Source: PRO6 sp035565775 (GTDB lineage Bacteria > Pseudomonadota > Alphaproteobacteria > Rhizobiales > Xanthobacteraceae). From it: a stretch of 64,000 bases of DNA. The translations under genes and the position numbers were made by a program. The stretch's first letter is position 1. Every line of letters starts with the position of its first letter. The notes beneath the pieces are model-generated. The model saw only the letters and a program-made list of their open reading frames with translations, did not search any database and was not told the origin of the DNA. The stretch is taken from assembly GCA_035565775.1 (NCBI GenBank), contig DATMRW010000028.1, forward strand, positions 186,001 to 250,000, in the 5' to 3' direction. Shown here in pieces: positions 17,783 to 26,704 of this stretch.

Positions 17783-17851
17783 TCATGTTTGACCAACGAA
17801 AATGCTTCGTTGCGGTCGAATGACCGCATTTCACGCAACAAGGAAGAAAGT

Positions 17852-19480
17852 ATGGAAGCGACTGCGGAGGCACTGCGTTACGACCTTTCGAGGTCGGACG
17901 AGAAGAAAGTGGTGCTCGCCTCGACCCTCGGCACTGTTTTTGAGTGGTACGATTTTTTCATTTACGGCTCCCTCGCCGTCTTCATGAGTTCCGTACTTTT
18001 CCCGCCGGATAACCCGACGGCTGCCCTTCTTGCGTCCCTCGGCGCGCTCGCGGCCGGTTTCGTCATCCGCCCGATCGGCGCCATTCTGTTTGGCCGCCTC
18101 GGCGATCTCGTCGGCCGCAAATACACGTTCATGCTCACCATTGTCATGATGGGCGGCGCAACCGTGCTGATGGGTTGTCTGCCGAGCTATGCCTCTGCCG
18201 GCCACCTCGCCTGGATCTCGCTCGTCGCGCTCCGCCTCATTCAGGGGCTTGCCGTCGGCGGCGAATATGGCGGCGCGGTGATCTATGTCGCTGAGCACTC
18301 GAAGCCGGGCCGTCGCGGCCTTCTCACCGGCTGGATCCAGATCACGTCCTCGATCGGCCTTGCGCTGTCGATCATGGTGATCCTCAGCACGCAGGCCTTG
18401 ATGAGCGACGAAGCGTTCCGCGCCTGGGGCTGGCGCATTCCGTTCCTGATCTCCATCATCATGCTGGCGATCTCGGTCTATGTCCGCGCCAAGCTGCATG
18501 AGTCGCCGGTGTTCGCCCGCATGAAAGCCGAACGCCGTCTGTCCAATACTCCCGTCAAGGACACTTTTGGCAACTGGGCCAGCCTGCGCCTCGTGCTGAT
18601 CGCACTGTTCGGCGTCACCGCCGGCATGGGCTCGACCTACTTCACCGGCCAGTTCTACGTGATGATCTTCATGCAGCAGGCGGTCAAGATCGACCTTCAG
18701 ACCTCCTACACGCTGATGGCGGTCGGCCTTCTGATCGGCGCGCCGAGCTTCATCTTCTTCGGCTGGCTGTCGGACCGTATCGGCCGCAAGTGGCTGATGA
18801 TGGGCGGCCTCGTGCTCTCAGCACTGCTCTACAAGCCGATGTTCGCGTCGATCATGGAGGCCGGCAACCCGGCCCTCGTCGCCGCGACCCGGAACGCACC
18901 GGTGACCGTTCACGCCAAGCCATCGAGCCCCGATTGCAGCTTCGGCTTCGCTGCGGCGCTCATCAACGCCCACCCGGATCATCAGAAGCCCTGCGTTCAG
19001 GCCAAGAAATTCCTGATCTCGAGCGGCATTAACTTTGAATATGGCGCTCCGGTGGACGGCCAGATGGTCGCCATGACCGTGAAGGGCAAGACCACGCCGG
19101 GCTTTGAGCCAAAGGCCTATCGTCAGGCGCTGACTGACGCCGGCTACCCGACGAAGGCCGATCCGGCGCAGATCAACGCCACCAAGATCGTGCTGATCCT
19201 CATCGCGATGACGATAGTCGTGGCGATGATCTATGGCCCGGTCGCCTCCTTCCTCGTAGAGTTCTTCCCCGCGAAGATCCGCTACACCGCGCTATCCTTC
19301 CCCTACCATATCGGCGCGGGCATTTTTGGCGGCTTCCTGCCGTTCTTCGCCACCTGGCTGTCGCTCTCCGTCGGCGACATCTTCGCGGGCCTCTGGTACC
19401 CGATCGTGATCACCGCATCGGTCGCCGTCATCGGCAGCATCTTCCTGCCGAACCGCCCGCAGCTCGAAAGAGAAGCCTGA
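17852..19480 (+). CDS. MHS-family MFS transporter with a large periplasmic insertion
   Basis: A 542-residue metabolite:H+ symporter. It starts with the family hallmark LGTVFEWYDFFIYGSLAV and has GRLGDLVGRKYTF and LSDRIGRKWLM loops. MHS carriers are usually 430-450 residues. The excess is one hydrophilic stretch at about residues 335-444, between the eighth and ninth helices, containing C362 and C381. ATG 17852 is preceded by GGAAGA. It is followed by a strong hairpin and then the nitrilase gene, so it may import a nitrile or related organic acid. Confidence 0.9.
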   Translation: MEATAEALRYDLSRSDEKKVVLASTLGTVFEWYDFFIYGSLAVFMSSVLFPPDNPTAALLASLGALAAGFVIRPIGAILFGRLGDLVGRKYTFMLTIVMMGGATVLMGCLPSYASAGHLAWISLVALRLIQGLAVGGEYGGAVIYVAEHSKPGRRGLLTGWIQITSSIGLALSIMVILSTQALMSDEAFRAWGWRIPFLISIIMLAISVYVRAKLHESPVFARMKAERRLSNTPVKDTFGNWASLRLVLIALFGVTAGMGSTYFTGQFYVMIFMQQAVKIDLQTSYTLMAVGLLIGAPSFIFFGWLSDRIGRKWLMMGGLVLSALLYKPMFASIMEAGNPALVAATRNAPVTVHAKPSSPDCSFGFAAALINAHPDHQKPCVQAKKFLISSGINFEYGAPVDGQMVAMTVKGKTTPGFEPKAYRQALTDAGYPTKADPAQINATKIVLILIAMTIVVAMIYGPVASFLVEFFPAKIRYTALSFPYHIGAGIFGGFLPFFATWLSLSVGDIFAGLWYPIVITASVAVIGSIFLPNRPQLEREA

Positions 19481-19486
19481 TCGAGC

Positions 19487-19512
19487 GGGCTGCCGGAGCT
19501 CTCCGGCAGCCC
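19487..19512 (+). terminator. Intercistronic hairpin between carrier and nitrilase
   Basis: GGGCTGCCGGA pairs with TCCGGCAGCCC around a 4-base loop, a perfect 11-bp stem, followed by TTAATCTCT. It starts 7 bases after the carrier stop and ends 29 bases before the nitrilase ATG. The short T content makes it a weak terminator or an RNA-stability element that could set unequal expression in one transcript. Confidence 0.5.
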
Positions 19513-19541
19513 TTAATCTCTCTGCCGAATTGGAGATCAGC

Positions 19542-20492
19542 ATGAAGTTCCAGCCCTACAAGGCCGCGGTCGCGCAGGCCGCATCAATTCCCGATGACAG
19601 CCTCGCCTCGGCCAACAAGGCGGCCGACCTCATTCACCAAGCGGCGCGCAACGGCGCACGCCTCATCGTGTTTCCGGAAGCGTTTCTCGGCGGCTATCCG
19701 AAAGGAAACAGCTTTGGCGCGCCGATCGGCATGCGCAAACCCGAAGGACGCGAAGCGTTCAAGGACTACTGGGAACAAGCGATCGACCTCGACGGCCCCG
19801 AAGTCGAAGCCATCGCCGCCGCGACGGCGGAAACCGGCATCTTCGCCGTTATCGGCTGCATCGAGCGCGATTTCGGCACGCTCTACTGCACCGTGCTGTT
19901 CTTCGACGGCAAGCGCGGTCTCATCGACAAGCATCGCAAGCTGATGCCGACCGCCGGCGAGCGCCTCATCTGGGGCTTTGGCGACGGCTCGACCATGCCT
20001 GTGATGGAAACCTCGCTCGGCCGCATCGGCGCGGTGATCTGCTGGGAAAACTACATGCCGATGCTGCGCATGCACATGTTCAGCCAGGGCATCAACATCT
20101 ACTGCGCGCCGACGGCGGACGATCGTGACACCTGGCTGCCGAGCATGCGCCACATCGCGCTCGAAGGCCGCTGCTTCGTGCTCACCGCGTGTCAGCATAT
20201 CAAGCGCAGCGCCTTCCCGGACGACTACGAGTGCGCCCTCGGCAATGAGCCCGACACCGTCCTGATGCGCGGCGGGAGCGCCATTGTCGATCCGCTGGGC
20301 AATGTGCTCGCCGGCCCCAATTTCGAGGGCGAGGCGCTGATCTATGCCGACATCGACCTTGCAGCCACGGTGCGCGGCAAGTTCGATTTCGATGCGACCG
20401 GCCACTACGCCCGGCCCGACATTTTCCAACTGATCGTGGACGACCGGCCGAAACTCGCGGTGTCGACGCTTTCCCGCACCGAAGGGAAATGA
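19542..20492 (+). CDS. Nitrilase (carbon-nitrogen hydrolase)
   Basis: A 316-residue nitrilase-superfamily enzyme. The catalytic triad is visible as E46 in FPEAFLGG, K133 in DKHRKLMPT and C167 in VICWENYMP. The CWEN context, the residues after the Lys (LMPTAGERLIWG) and the C-terminal length point to true nitrilases (nitrile to carboxylate plus ammonia) rather than amidases. ATG 19542 is preceded by GGAG. The flavin-reductase-like gene starts 6 bases downstream. Arylaliphatic or aliphatic nitriles are plausible substrates, but specificity cannot be read from sequence alone. Confidence 0.9.
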   Translation: MKFQPYKAAVAQAASIPDDSLASANKAADLIHQAARNGARLIVFPEAFLGGYPKGNSFGAPIGMRKPEGREAFKDYWEQAIDLDGPEVEAIAAATAETGIFAVIGCIERDFGTLYCTVLFFDGKRGLIDKHRKLMPTAGERLIWGFGDGSTMPVMETSLGRIGAVICWENYMPMLRMHMFSQGINIYCAPTADDRDTWLPSMRHIALEGRCFVLTACQHIKRSAFPDDYECALGNEPDTVLMRGGSAIVDPLGNVLAGPNFEGEALIYADIDLAATVRGKFDFDATGHYARPDIFQLIVDDRPKLAVSTLSRTEGK

Positions 20493-20498
20493 CCGGAC

Positions 20499-21152
20499 AT
20501 GTTCTTCGATATGACCGCCCTCCCGGCGGACATCTGCTACAAGCTTCTGACCGCGACCGTCACGCCGCGCCCGATCGCGTGGATCTCGACGCGCTCAACC
20601 GACAACATCGACAACCTCGCGCCGTTTAGCTTTTTCAATGTGATGGGGCATGAACCTCCGACTGTCGCGATCGGTTTGCTCCGCAATCCCGAGCGCGGCC
20701 TGAAGGACACCGCCTACAACATCCTCACGACCGGGGAATTTGTCGTTCATCTGGTGCCATACAGGCTTGCCGAGGAAATGAACGCCACTGCGGCCGAGGT
20801 CCCCGCCGATGTCGATGAACTCAAAGCGACCGGCCTTTCGATCGTGCCGTCGCACTTCGTCAAACCGCCGCGCATTGCCGAAAGCGCCGTCACGTTCGAG
20901 TGCCGGAGCCTGACCTCGGTGATGACCGGACCGCAGCAGGTGGTCGTCATCGGAACGGTGCTGTGCGCGCACATCGACGAAAAACACATCATCGATGCCG
21001 AGCGCGGACATATCGACACGCCGAGCCTCGACCTGATCAGCCGGATGCACGGCAGCGGCTGGTATGCGCGCTCGACCGATATTTTTGAAATGAAACGGCC
21101 GCAGGGACCATCGAGCGACCACTTCGCAGCCCTTGCCGCCAAGGGGCGTTGA
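20499..21152 (+). CDS. Flavin reductase-like FMN-binding split-barrel protein
   Basis: A 217-residue protein of the flavin-reductase-like domain family. The fold markers are TATVTPRPIAWISTRS, the following NLAPFSFFNVMGHEPP, and the later NILTTGEFVVHLV. These proteins bind FMN and either supply reduced flavin to a monooxygenase or act as stand-alone oxidoreductases. It is almost certainly cotranscribed with the nitrilase (6-base gap), an unusual pairing. No oxygenase component is adjacent; the nearest flavoenzyme is the FAD oxidase at 22116. Confidence 0.85.
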   Translation: MFFDMTALPADICYKLLTATVTPRPIAWISTRSTDNIDNLAPFSFFNVMGHEPPTVAIGLLRNPERGLKDTAYNILTTGEFVVHLVPYRLAEEMNATAAEVPADVDELKATGLSIVPSHFVKPPRIAESAVTFECRSLTSVMTGPQQVVVIGTVLCAHIDEKHIIDAERGHIDTPSLDLISRMHGSGWYARSTDIFEMKRPQGPSSDHFAALAAKGR

Positions 21153-21179
21153 CGCCTCTGGCCGGTGCCACCAACTGGG

Positions 21180-21205
21180 AAACGGCGGCCGATGAGCCGC
21201 CGTTT
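21180..21205. terminator. Bidirectional terminator hairpin
   Basis: AAACGGCGGC pairs with GCCGCCGTTT around a 6-base loop (10-bp stem). The A-tract on one side and T-tract on the other let it serve both the rightward flavin reductase gene and the leftward HxlR gene, which converge here. Confidence 0.75.
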
Positions 21206-21210
21206 CTGCG

Positions 21211-21909
21211 TCAAGCGCTGACGCGCTTCTGCTCGCTCGCAAACGGGCTGAGCCCCAGCCAGTGCTGCATCGCCGAGCCGATATGGTCGTCGCCGGTGAG
21301 GAGCAGCCGGCCGCACTGGACCTCGGCCTCGACCTTGGTCAGCCCCATCCAGATCGCGGTCATGGTCCGCAAGTCAGTCGAAATATAGAGGTCGACGTCA
21401 AATCCGGGATCAACTCTGCAAAGATCCGTCTTGCCACCGTCCACGATCAGCCACCAATTGCGTTTTCCCGGTTTCTGCTCCGGGTACACAATTTGTATCA
21501 CGCAGCGGCGCGGCGGGATCGGGGTCGGGTCGAGATTGCGTCGCATGTCCCACATCAGCAGCGACGGATCGAGATTCTTCAACGAGCTCTGAGCCTCGAT
21601 CCAGCGCTGGCCCCAGATGCCGAGATCAAACACGATCGCCTTCAATTCCTCGCCCGCCGGCGTGAGCTGATATTCGATCGTTTCCTCACGCTGCGACTGC
21701 AGACGCCGCACGACGCCGGCAACCTCCAGTTGCTTCAGGCGCTTGGAAAGCAATGTCGGCGAGATACGCGGCACGCCGCGGCGCAGATCATTGAAGCGGG
21801 TGCTGCCGGAGACGAGCTCACGCAGGATCAACGGCGTCCATCTGGTGCAGACGACCTCCGCGGCCATCGCGACAGGGCAAAACTGTCCGTAACTGTCGGT
21901 CATACTCAT
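21211..21909 (-). CDS. HxlR family regulator with C-terminal SCP2-like domain
   Basis: About 232 residues. The N-terminal HxlR winged helix has CPVAMAAEVVCTRWTPLIL, the FNDLRRGVPRISPTLLSKRL recognition region and YQLTPAGEEL. A C-terminal half of about 110 residues (WLIVDGGKTDLCRVDPGFD; HWLGLSPFA) matches the SCP2-like lipid-binding domain seen in some HxlR regulators. ATG 21909 follows GGGGGAGG; a TTG at 21924 is an alternative. It is divergent from the FAD oxidase gene and probably controls it, with the SCP2-like part as a likely ligand sensor. Confidence 0.85.
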   Translation of the reverse strand: MSMTDSYGQFCPVAMAAEVVCTRWTPLILRELVSGSTRFNDLRRGVPRISPTLLSKRLKQLEVAGVVRRLQSQREETIEYQLTPAGEELKAIVFDLGIWGQRWIEAQSSLKNLDPSLLMWDMRRNLDPTPIPPRRCVIQIVYPEQKPGKRNWWLIVDGGKTDLCRVDPGFDVDLYISTDLRTMTAIWMGLTKVEAEVQCGRLLLTGDDHIGSAMQHWLGLSPFASEQKRVSA

Positions 21910-22115
21910 GGATGCCTCCCCCAACTCCTGGGGTCAAAACAATTGACGGGCACAATTCATTGGGGGCGCAGGCAGTACACATCGTGGACTTGTCCAAACG
22001 CTCCCTCGCGTATTCTTATTACGATTACGGCAGGAATAGTGGGTGTCCGGCTCGCCGTTCGGCGGAACCGGCTGGCGGCGACGATGCCCGATAAATGCCC
22101 CCAGGAGGACCAGCC

Positions 22116-23537
22116 ATGACTAGCCAATCCCAGCAGACGCCATTGCAGCAGGAACTGTTTTCCGCAGCCGACATCGAGAGCCTGCAACCTTCATTGCGCG
22201 GCAAGGCATGCGTGCGCGGCGATCCCGACTATGACACGGCGCGCTCGATCTGGAACGCCATGATCGACCGCTACCCGGATGTCGTGGTCAGTTGCGCCGG
22301 CACGGCGGACGTGATCAAGGCGGTTCGGTTCGCCAATGATCACAACCTCGAACTCTCGATCCGGGGCGGCGGCCACAACATCGCCGGCAGCGCCGTGGGA
22401 CCGAGCGGCCTGATGGTCGACCTTTCCCCAATGAAGGGCGTCCGGGTCGATCCGATCAGGCGGCGCGCCTGGGTCGGACCGGGCGCGACGCTGTCCGACG
22501 TCGACAAGGAGACCCAGCAGTTCGGCCTCGCCGTACCGACCGGGATCAATTCCACGACGGGCATTGCCGGCCTCACCCTTGGCGGCGGCTTCGGCTGGTT
22601 GACCCGGCCGTTCGGCATGACGGTCGACAATCTCGTCGGCGCTGACATCGTGACGGCGAAAGGCGAACTGCTGCACGCCGACGCGCAGGAGAATGCCGAT
22701 CTGTTTTGGGCCATCCGCGGCGGCGGCGGCAATTTTGGCATCGTCACGATGTTCGAATTCGCGCTTCATCCGCTCGGACCCGAAGTATTCTCGGGCCTGA
22801 TCGTCCACCCATTCGATCAGGCGACGGAACTGCTGAAGGGCTACCGGGAAATCGTGGCCGAGACGCCTGACGAGCTGACCATCTGGAGCGTCATGCGCAA
22901 GGCGCCGCCCCTGCCCTTCATTCCTCAGGAGTGGCATGGCCGCGAAGTGCTGATCTTCGCCGCCTGCTATGCCGGCTCAAACGCCGACGGCGAAAAAGCG
23001 ACCGCCGCGTTACGCGCACTCGGCAAGCCTCTTGCCGACGTCATGGGTCCGCATCCGTTCGTGGGCTGGCAGGCGGCGTTCGACCCGCTGCTCACGCCGG
23101 GCGCGCGCAACTACTGGAAGACGCACGACTTCACGGAATTGTCTGACGATGCGATTGCAACGATCACATCGGCGGTCGCGCAGTTGCCCGGCCCGGAATG
23201 CGAAGTGTTCGTTGCGCAGGTTGGCGGCGCGATGGCGCGCGTCGCGCCGGAGGCGACCGCCTATCCCTATCGCAACTCGCATTTCATCATGAACGTGCAC
23301 ACGCGCTGGCGCGATGCCGCACAGGACAATGAATGCGTCACCTGGGCGAGAAACCTCTTCAAGGCGACGGCTCCATTCGCCACAGGCGGCGCCTATGTCA
23401 ACTTCATGCCGGCGGACGAGGCAGACCGGATCGAAAAGGTCTACGGCAACAACTATGCCCGGCTCGCCGACGTCAAGCGGAGGTGGGACCCGCAAAACCG
23501 CTTCAAGCTGAACCAGAACATCCGACCCGCAGCATAA
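22116..23537 (+). CDS. FAD-dependent oxidoreductase, histidyl-flavin (BBE) type
   Basis: A 473-residue PCMH-fold flavoenzyme with a C-terminal berberine-bridge (BBE) segment. SIRGGGHNIAGSAV holds the histidine (H87) that covalently binds FAD in this family. The second covalent cysteine of plant BBE enzymes is not evident, as in bacterial 6-hydroxynicotine oxidase. TTGIAGLTLGGGFGWL and AIRGGGGNFGIVT are further FAD contacts, and YGNNYARLADVKRRWDP is the BBE tail. AGGAGGA precedes the ATG. Such enzymes oxidise alcohols, amines or sugars using O2; the substrate here is unknown. Confidence 0.9.
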   Translation: MTSQSQQTPLQQELFSAADIESLQPSLRGKACVRGDPDYDTARSIWNAMIDRYPDVVVSCAGTADVIKAVRFANDHNLELSIRGGGHNIAGSAVGPSGLMVDLSPMKGVRVDPIRRRAWVGPGATLSDVDKETQQFGLAVPTGINSTTGIAGLTLGGGFGWLTRPFGMTVDNLVGADIVTAKGELLHADAQENADLFWAIRGGGGNFGIVTMFEFALHPLGPEVFSGLIVHPFDQATELLKGYREIVAETPDELTIWSVMRKAPPLPFIPQEWHGREVLIFAACYAGSNADGEKATAALRALGKPLADVMGPHPFVGWQAAFDPLLTPGARNYWKTHDFTELSDDAIATITSAVAQLPGPECEVFVAQVGGAMARVAPEATAYPYRNSHFIMNVHTRWRDAAQDNECVTWARNLFKATAPFATGGAYVNFMPADEADRIEKVYGNNYARLADVKRRWDPQNRFKLNQNIRPAA

Positions 23538-23571
23538 GGTTGCCTCACGTCAAGGACTTGCGAAGACAGAC

Positions 23572-23601
23572 CAGCGGCGCGGAATATTTTCCGCGCCGCT
23601 G
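23572..23601. terminator. Bidirectional terminator hairpin
   Basis: CAGCGGCGCGGAA pairs perfectly with TTCCGCGCCGCTG (13-bp stem, TATT loop). It lies between the convergent FAD oxidase gene (stop 23537) and the isomerase gene (stop 23620). Stability is high, but no long T-run follows. Confidence 0.7.
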
Positions 23602-23619
23602 ACGGTCAGCCATCCTGCG

Positions 23620-24264
23620 TCAAAGCTGATCCGGCGCGGGCGGCAAAATCGGCGGCCGTCCCGACGCAATCGCCAGGTCGAGATGCTCGAGCCGGTCCTG
23701 CCCCCAGAACGGCTCGCCGCGATAGAAATAGAACGGCGCGCCGAACAGTTGCCGCGTGACCGCCTCGCGGGTCAGCTCGGCCTCCCGCGCGGCAAGCGCC
23801 GGATCGCTGGCCTCGGCATGAAGCCGCGCGCCATTAAGTCCGCTCGCGTTCGCAAGCTCGATCAGCGTCTGCGGATCCGCGATGTTCAATTCATCCGCCC
23901 ACACCGCCTTGAGCCCGGCATGGACGAACGCCGTGACGTCGGCATTTTCGCGAAGCGCGGCCAGCAACATGCGGTGACCGAGCGAGGGGTCCGCCGGATA
24001 GAATTTTGGCCACAGCACCAGCGGCACCTTGCGGATGTCCCTCCAGCGCTGCATCTCCACCAACCGATAGGCCTGCCGCTGGGGCGGCCGCTCGCGCACG
24101 GGCTTGCCCCCTCCTGCAGCGAACACGGCCAAAAGATCGACCGGCTTGAAGAGCACGCCGGCCTCATGGCGCTTCACCAGATCCCGAAACGTCAGGCTGC
24201 CGATGTAAGACCACAACGAAATGAAGCTGAAATAGTATTCGATCTCGGGGCGCTGCTCACTCAT
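23620..24264 (-). CDS. DsbA-family isomerase, 2-hydroxychromene-2-carboxylate isomerase-like
   Basis: A 214-residue thioredoxin-fold protein of the DsbA/kappa-GST group. The N-terminal YYFSFISLWSYIGS corresponds to the FDFxSPxSY active-site strand of NahD-type isomerases, with serine S16 in place of the DsbA cysteines. FGAPFYFYRGEPFWGQDRLEHL near the end is the family signature. Homologues isomerise hydroxychromene carboxylates with glutathione during naphthalene-type degradation. It lies 24 bases after livF and is probably the last gene of that operon, hinting that the transporter imports an aromatic acid. Confidence 0.82.
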   Translation of the reverse strand: MSEQRPEIEYYFSFISLWSYIGSLTFRDLVKRHEAGVLFKPVDLLAVFAAGGGKPVRERPPQRQAYRLVEMQRWRDIRKVPLVLWPKFYPADPSLGHRMLLAALRENADVTAFVHAGLKAVWADELNIADPQTLIELANASGLNGARLHAEASDPALAAREAELTREAVTRQLFGAPFYFYRGEPFWGQDRLEHLDLAIASGRPPILPPAPDQL

Positions 24265-24288
24265 GTCCGTCGTCCGATCATTTTCATA

Positions 24289-25005
24289 TCAACCACCGAG
24301 ATAGGCTCTTTGAATCGCCGGATCCGATGCCAGCGCCACGGCGGGGCCGTTCTTCACCGTTCGTCCCTGATCGATGATATAGGCGTGGTGCGCGAGGTCG
24401 AGCGCCGTCAGCACGTCCTGCTCCACAATCAACAGACTAGTGCCCTCGGCGTTCACCCGCCGCAGCGCCTCGACCAGCTCATCGACGATCTTCGGTGCCA
24501 GCCCGAGCGACAGCTCATCAATCAGGAGCAGGTCGGGCGATGCCATCAGGCCGCGCGCGATGGCGCACATCTGCTGCTCGCCGCCCGACAGCGTGGACGC
24601 ATCCTGCCTGCGCCGCTCCCGCAGGCGCGGAAACAGCTCGAACATGCGCTCGATGTCGCGGGCGATCGCGCCGCGATCCGTCCGCCGGTAGGCCCCGAGA
24701 TGGAGATTGTCGAGCACCGAAAGGCTCGCGAACAATCGCCGCCCTTCGGGCACATGGATCAGGCGGCGGCTCACGAACACATCCGGCGATGCGCCCGCCA
24801 GATCCTCGCCGGCAAAGACGATCCGTCCGGATGACGGCTTCACCAACCCCGATAGGGCACGCAAAATCGTTGTCTTGCCGGCACCGTTCGAGCCAACGAG
24901 CGCAACGATCACACCCCTGGCGATGCTAAGATCCACCTTCCAGACGACCTGCACGTCGCCATAACCGATCGCGAGGTTCGACACCTCCAGCAATGCTTCG
25001 CTCAT
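24289..25005 (-). CDS. livF: Branched-chain amino acid-type ABC transporter ATPase LivF (copy 1)
   Basis: A 238-residue ABC ATPase with Walker A GSNGAGKTT, signature LSGGEQQMCA, Walker B LLLIDELSLGLAPK and the LivF tail AIQRAYLGG. It energises the LivHM permease. The start at 25005 overlaps the livG stop by 4 bases. The frame stays open upstream of this start only as a shadow of livG. Substrates of Liv-type systems range from branched-chain amino acids to aromatic acids and amides. Confidence 0.92.
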   Translation of the reverse strand: MSEALLEVSNLAIGYGDVQVVWKVDLSIARGVIVALVGSNGAGKTTILRALSGLVKPSSGRIVFAGEDLAGASPDVFVSRRLIHVPEGRRLFASLSVLDNLHLGAYRRTDRGAIARDIERMFELFPRLRERRRQDASTLSGGEQQMCAIARGLMASPDLLLIDELSLGLAPKIVDELVEALRRVNAEGTSLLIVEQDVLTALDLAHHAYIIDQGRTVKNGPAVALASDPAIQRAYLGG

Positions 25006-25757
25006 TTCGCCAATTCCCTCTGCCGTTCCGCATAACGCTGACCGAGATACGCCTCGACCACGCGCGGATCCTTCATCACCGCCGTCGTTTCTCCATCGGC
25101 GACGAGCCGCCCGTGATGCAGCACCAAGAGCCGCCTGCAGGATTGCGACACGACCTTCATCAGATGCTCGATCAAAAGCACCGTGATCCCGGAGGCGGCA
25201 ATCTCCGCGATCAGCCGCAGCGCATCGTCGATTTCCGCTGCGTTCAGTCCGGCATTGACCTCGTCGAGCAGCAGCAGTTTTGGCTGCGCCGCCAGGCTCT
25301 TGGCGAATTCGAGCCGCTTGCGGCCTGCCAGCGTCAACGAAGACGCCAGCTTGTCCGCCTCGCGGCCAAGACCGGAGAAGGCAAGCTGTTGATCGGCAAT
25401 CGCGCGAGCGTCCGCCCGCGACGGCGCGCCGCCCGCGAACAGTGCAGCCGCCGCGACATTCTCCCGTACGGTCATGCGCGGAAACGGCTGGACGATCTGA
25501 AACGTCCGCGCCACGCCGCGCCGCGCCACGAGATCGGGGCGCAGCTCGTCGATCCGATCGCCCGCAAACCGTATCTCTCCGGCGCTCGGCTTCTCGACGC
25601 CGGTGATGACATTCACCAGCGTCGTCTTGCCCGCGCCGTTCGGCCCGATCAGGCCGATGACCTCGCCTTCGCGCAACGACACGGTGACATCGTCGAGCGC
25701 GCGAAGACCGCCAAAATCTTTCGAGACGTGCGACAGTGATAGCAGCGCACCCATCAT
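25002..25757 (-). CDS. livG: Branched-chain amino acid-type ABC transporter ATPase LivG (copy 1)
   Basis: A 251-residue ABC ATPase with Walker A GPNGAGKTT, the LivG-specific VARTFQIVQPFPRMTV and Walker B LLLLDEVNAGLN. The signature motif is the variant LTLAGRKRLE instead of LSGGQ, a form known in a LivG subset. ATG 25757 overlaps the livM stop (ATGA), consistent with coupled translation. It pairs with LivF to drive import. Confidence 0.92.
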   Translation of the reverse strand: MMGALLSLSHVSKDFGGLRALDDVTVSLREGEVIGLIGPNGAGKTTLVNVITGVEKPSAGEIRFAGDRIDELRPDLVARRGVARTFQIVQPFPRMTVRENVAAAALFAGGAPSRADARAIADQQLAFSGLGREADKLASSLTLAGRKRLEFAKSLAAQPKLLLLDEVNAGLNAAEIDDALRLIAEIAASGITVLLIEHLMKVVSQSCRRLLVLHHGRLVADGETTAVMKDPRVVEAYLGQRYAERQRELAK

Positions 25758-26704
25758 GCCCACCTCTTCGTGAATGCCGCCGTGGCAAGCTGCCAGATGT
25801 TGCGTCCCTGCAGGCTGCGCAGACCGCCCGGCAGAAATACCACGAGCACGACGACGAAGAGGCCCAAAATGCCGGCGTGGAATTCCAGGCTGTTCCGCCA
25901 GATCAGCTCTTCAAGCGCAAGGAAACCGAACGCGCCGAGCACCGGCCCGGCAATCGTCCCCACCCCGCCGAGCAGTGCCATGATGATCGGCTTGACCGAG
26001 AGCGAGACGTCATAAACGTCGATGGGATCGATATAGGAAACCCAGGACGCGTAGATTCCTCCCGCGACGCCGACGAGAAGGCTCGACACCGTGAACGCGG
26101 CCACCTTCGCCCGCCGGGTATCGACGCCGATCACCTGCGCGGCATCCTCGTTCTGCTCGATGCAGCGCAGGGCCACGCCGAGTTTGGAGTTGTCGATCAA
26201 CACTGCAGCGAGCAGCGACAGCCCGGCCAGCGCCACCATCGCCAAGAGATAGAATTGCGCCTGCGAACCGGTGCTGCCACCGATCAGCGGCAGGTTCATC
26301 CCCATGCCGCCGCCGGTGAGCGATGTCCATGAATTGGTGATCTCCCGCAGCACGTCGGCCACGACCAGACTGCCGATGGCAAAATAGTGACCGCGCAGAT
26401 GCAGAATAGCGAGCCCGAGTCCCGAAGCGAACAGTGCGGTGACTGCGCCTGCCAGGATCCAGGCCAGAATCAACGGCACGCCATAGGTTTGCGCCACGCC
26501 GCAGGCATAGGCCCCGAGGCCGAAAAAGGCAGCAGTGGCAAAGGACGGATAGCCGGTGAAGCCGCCGACAATATTCCACGCCGATGCCAGCGCGACATAC
26601 ATCGCGACCGTGGTTGCCAGCCGCAGCAGATAGTTGTCGCCAATCGCGAGCAACACCACGAACAACGCGACGACAGCCGCGCCAATGATTGAATAGCGCA
26701 ACAT
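25754..26704 (-). CDS. livM: Branched-chain amino acid-type ABC permease LivM (copy 1)
   Basis: A 316-residue membrane permease. The LivM core VGGFTGYPSFATAAFFGLGAY aligns with the usual GYxGxxSLGHAAFFGxGAY, and LLGGVGTIAGPVLGAF is the coupling helix for the ATPases. Start ATG 26704 overlaps the livH stop (TGATG). It forms the translocation path with LivH. Confidence 0.92.
   Translation of the reverse strand: MLRYSIIGAAVVALFVVLLAIGDNYLLRLATTVAMYVALASAWNIVGGFTGYPSFATAAFFGLGAYACGVAQTYGVPLILAWILAGAVTALFASGLGLAILHLRGHYFAIGSLVVADVLREITNSWTSLTGGGMGMNLPLIGGSTGSQAQFYLLAMVALAGLSLLAAVLIDNSKLGVALRCIEQNEDAAQVIGVDTRRAKVAAFTVSSLLVGVAGGIYASWVSYIDPIDVYDVSLSVKPIIMALLGGVGTIAGPVLGAFGFLALEELIWRNSLEFHAGILGLFVVVLVVFLPGGLRSLQGRNIWQLATAAFTKRWA

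Noticed and set aside
24289..25788. Apparent 499-residue fusion extending LivF upstream
   Set aside because: The upstream part runs in another frame through livG, is Arg/Ala-rich without family features, and LivF has its own start at 25005 with ATGA coupling.
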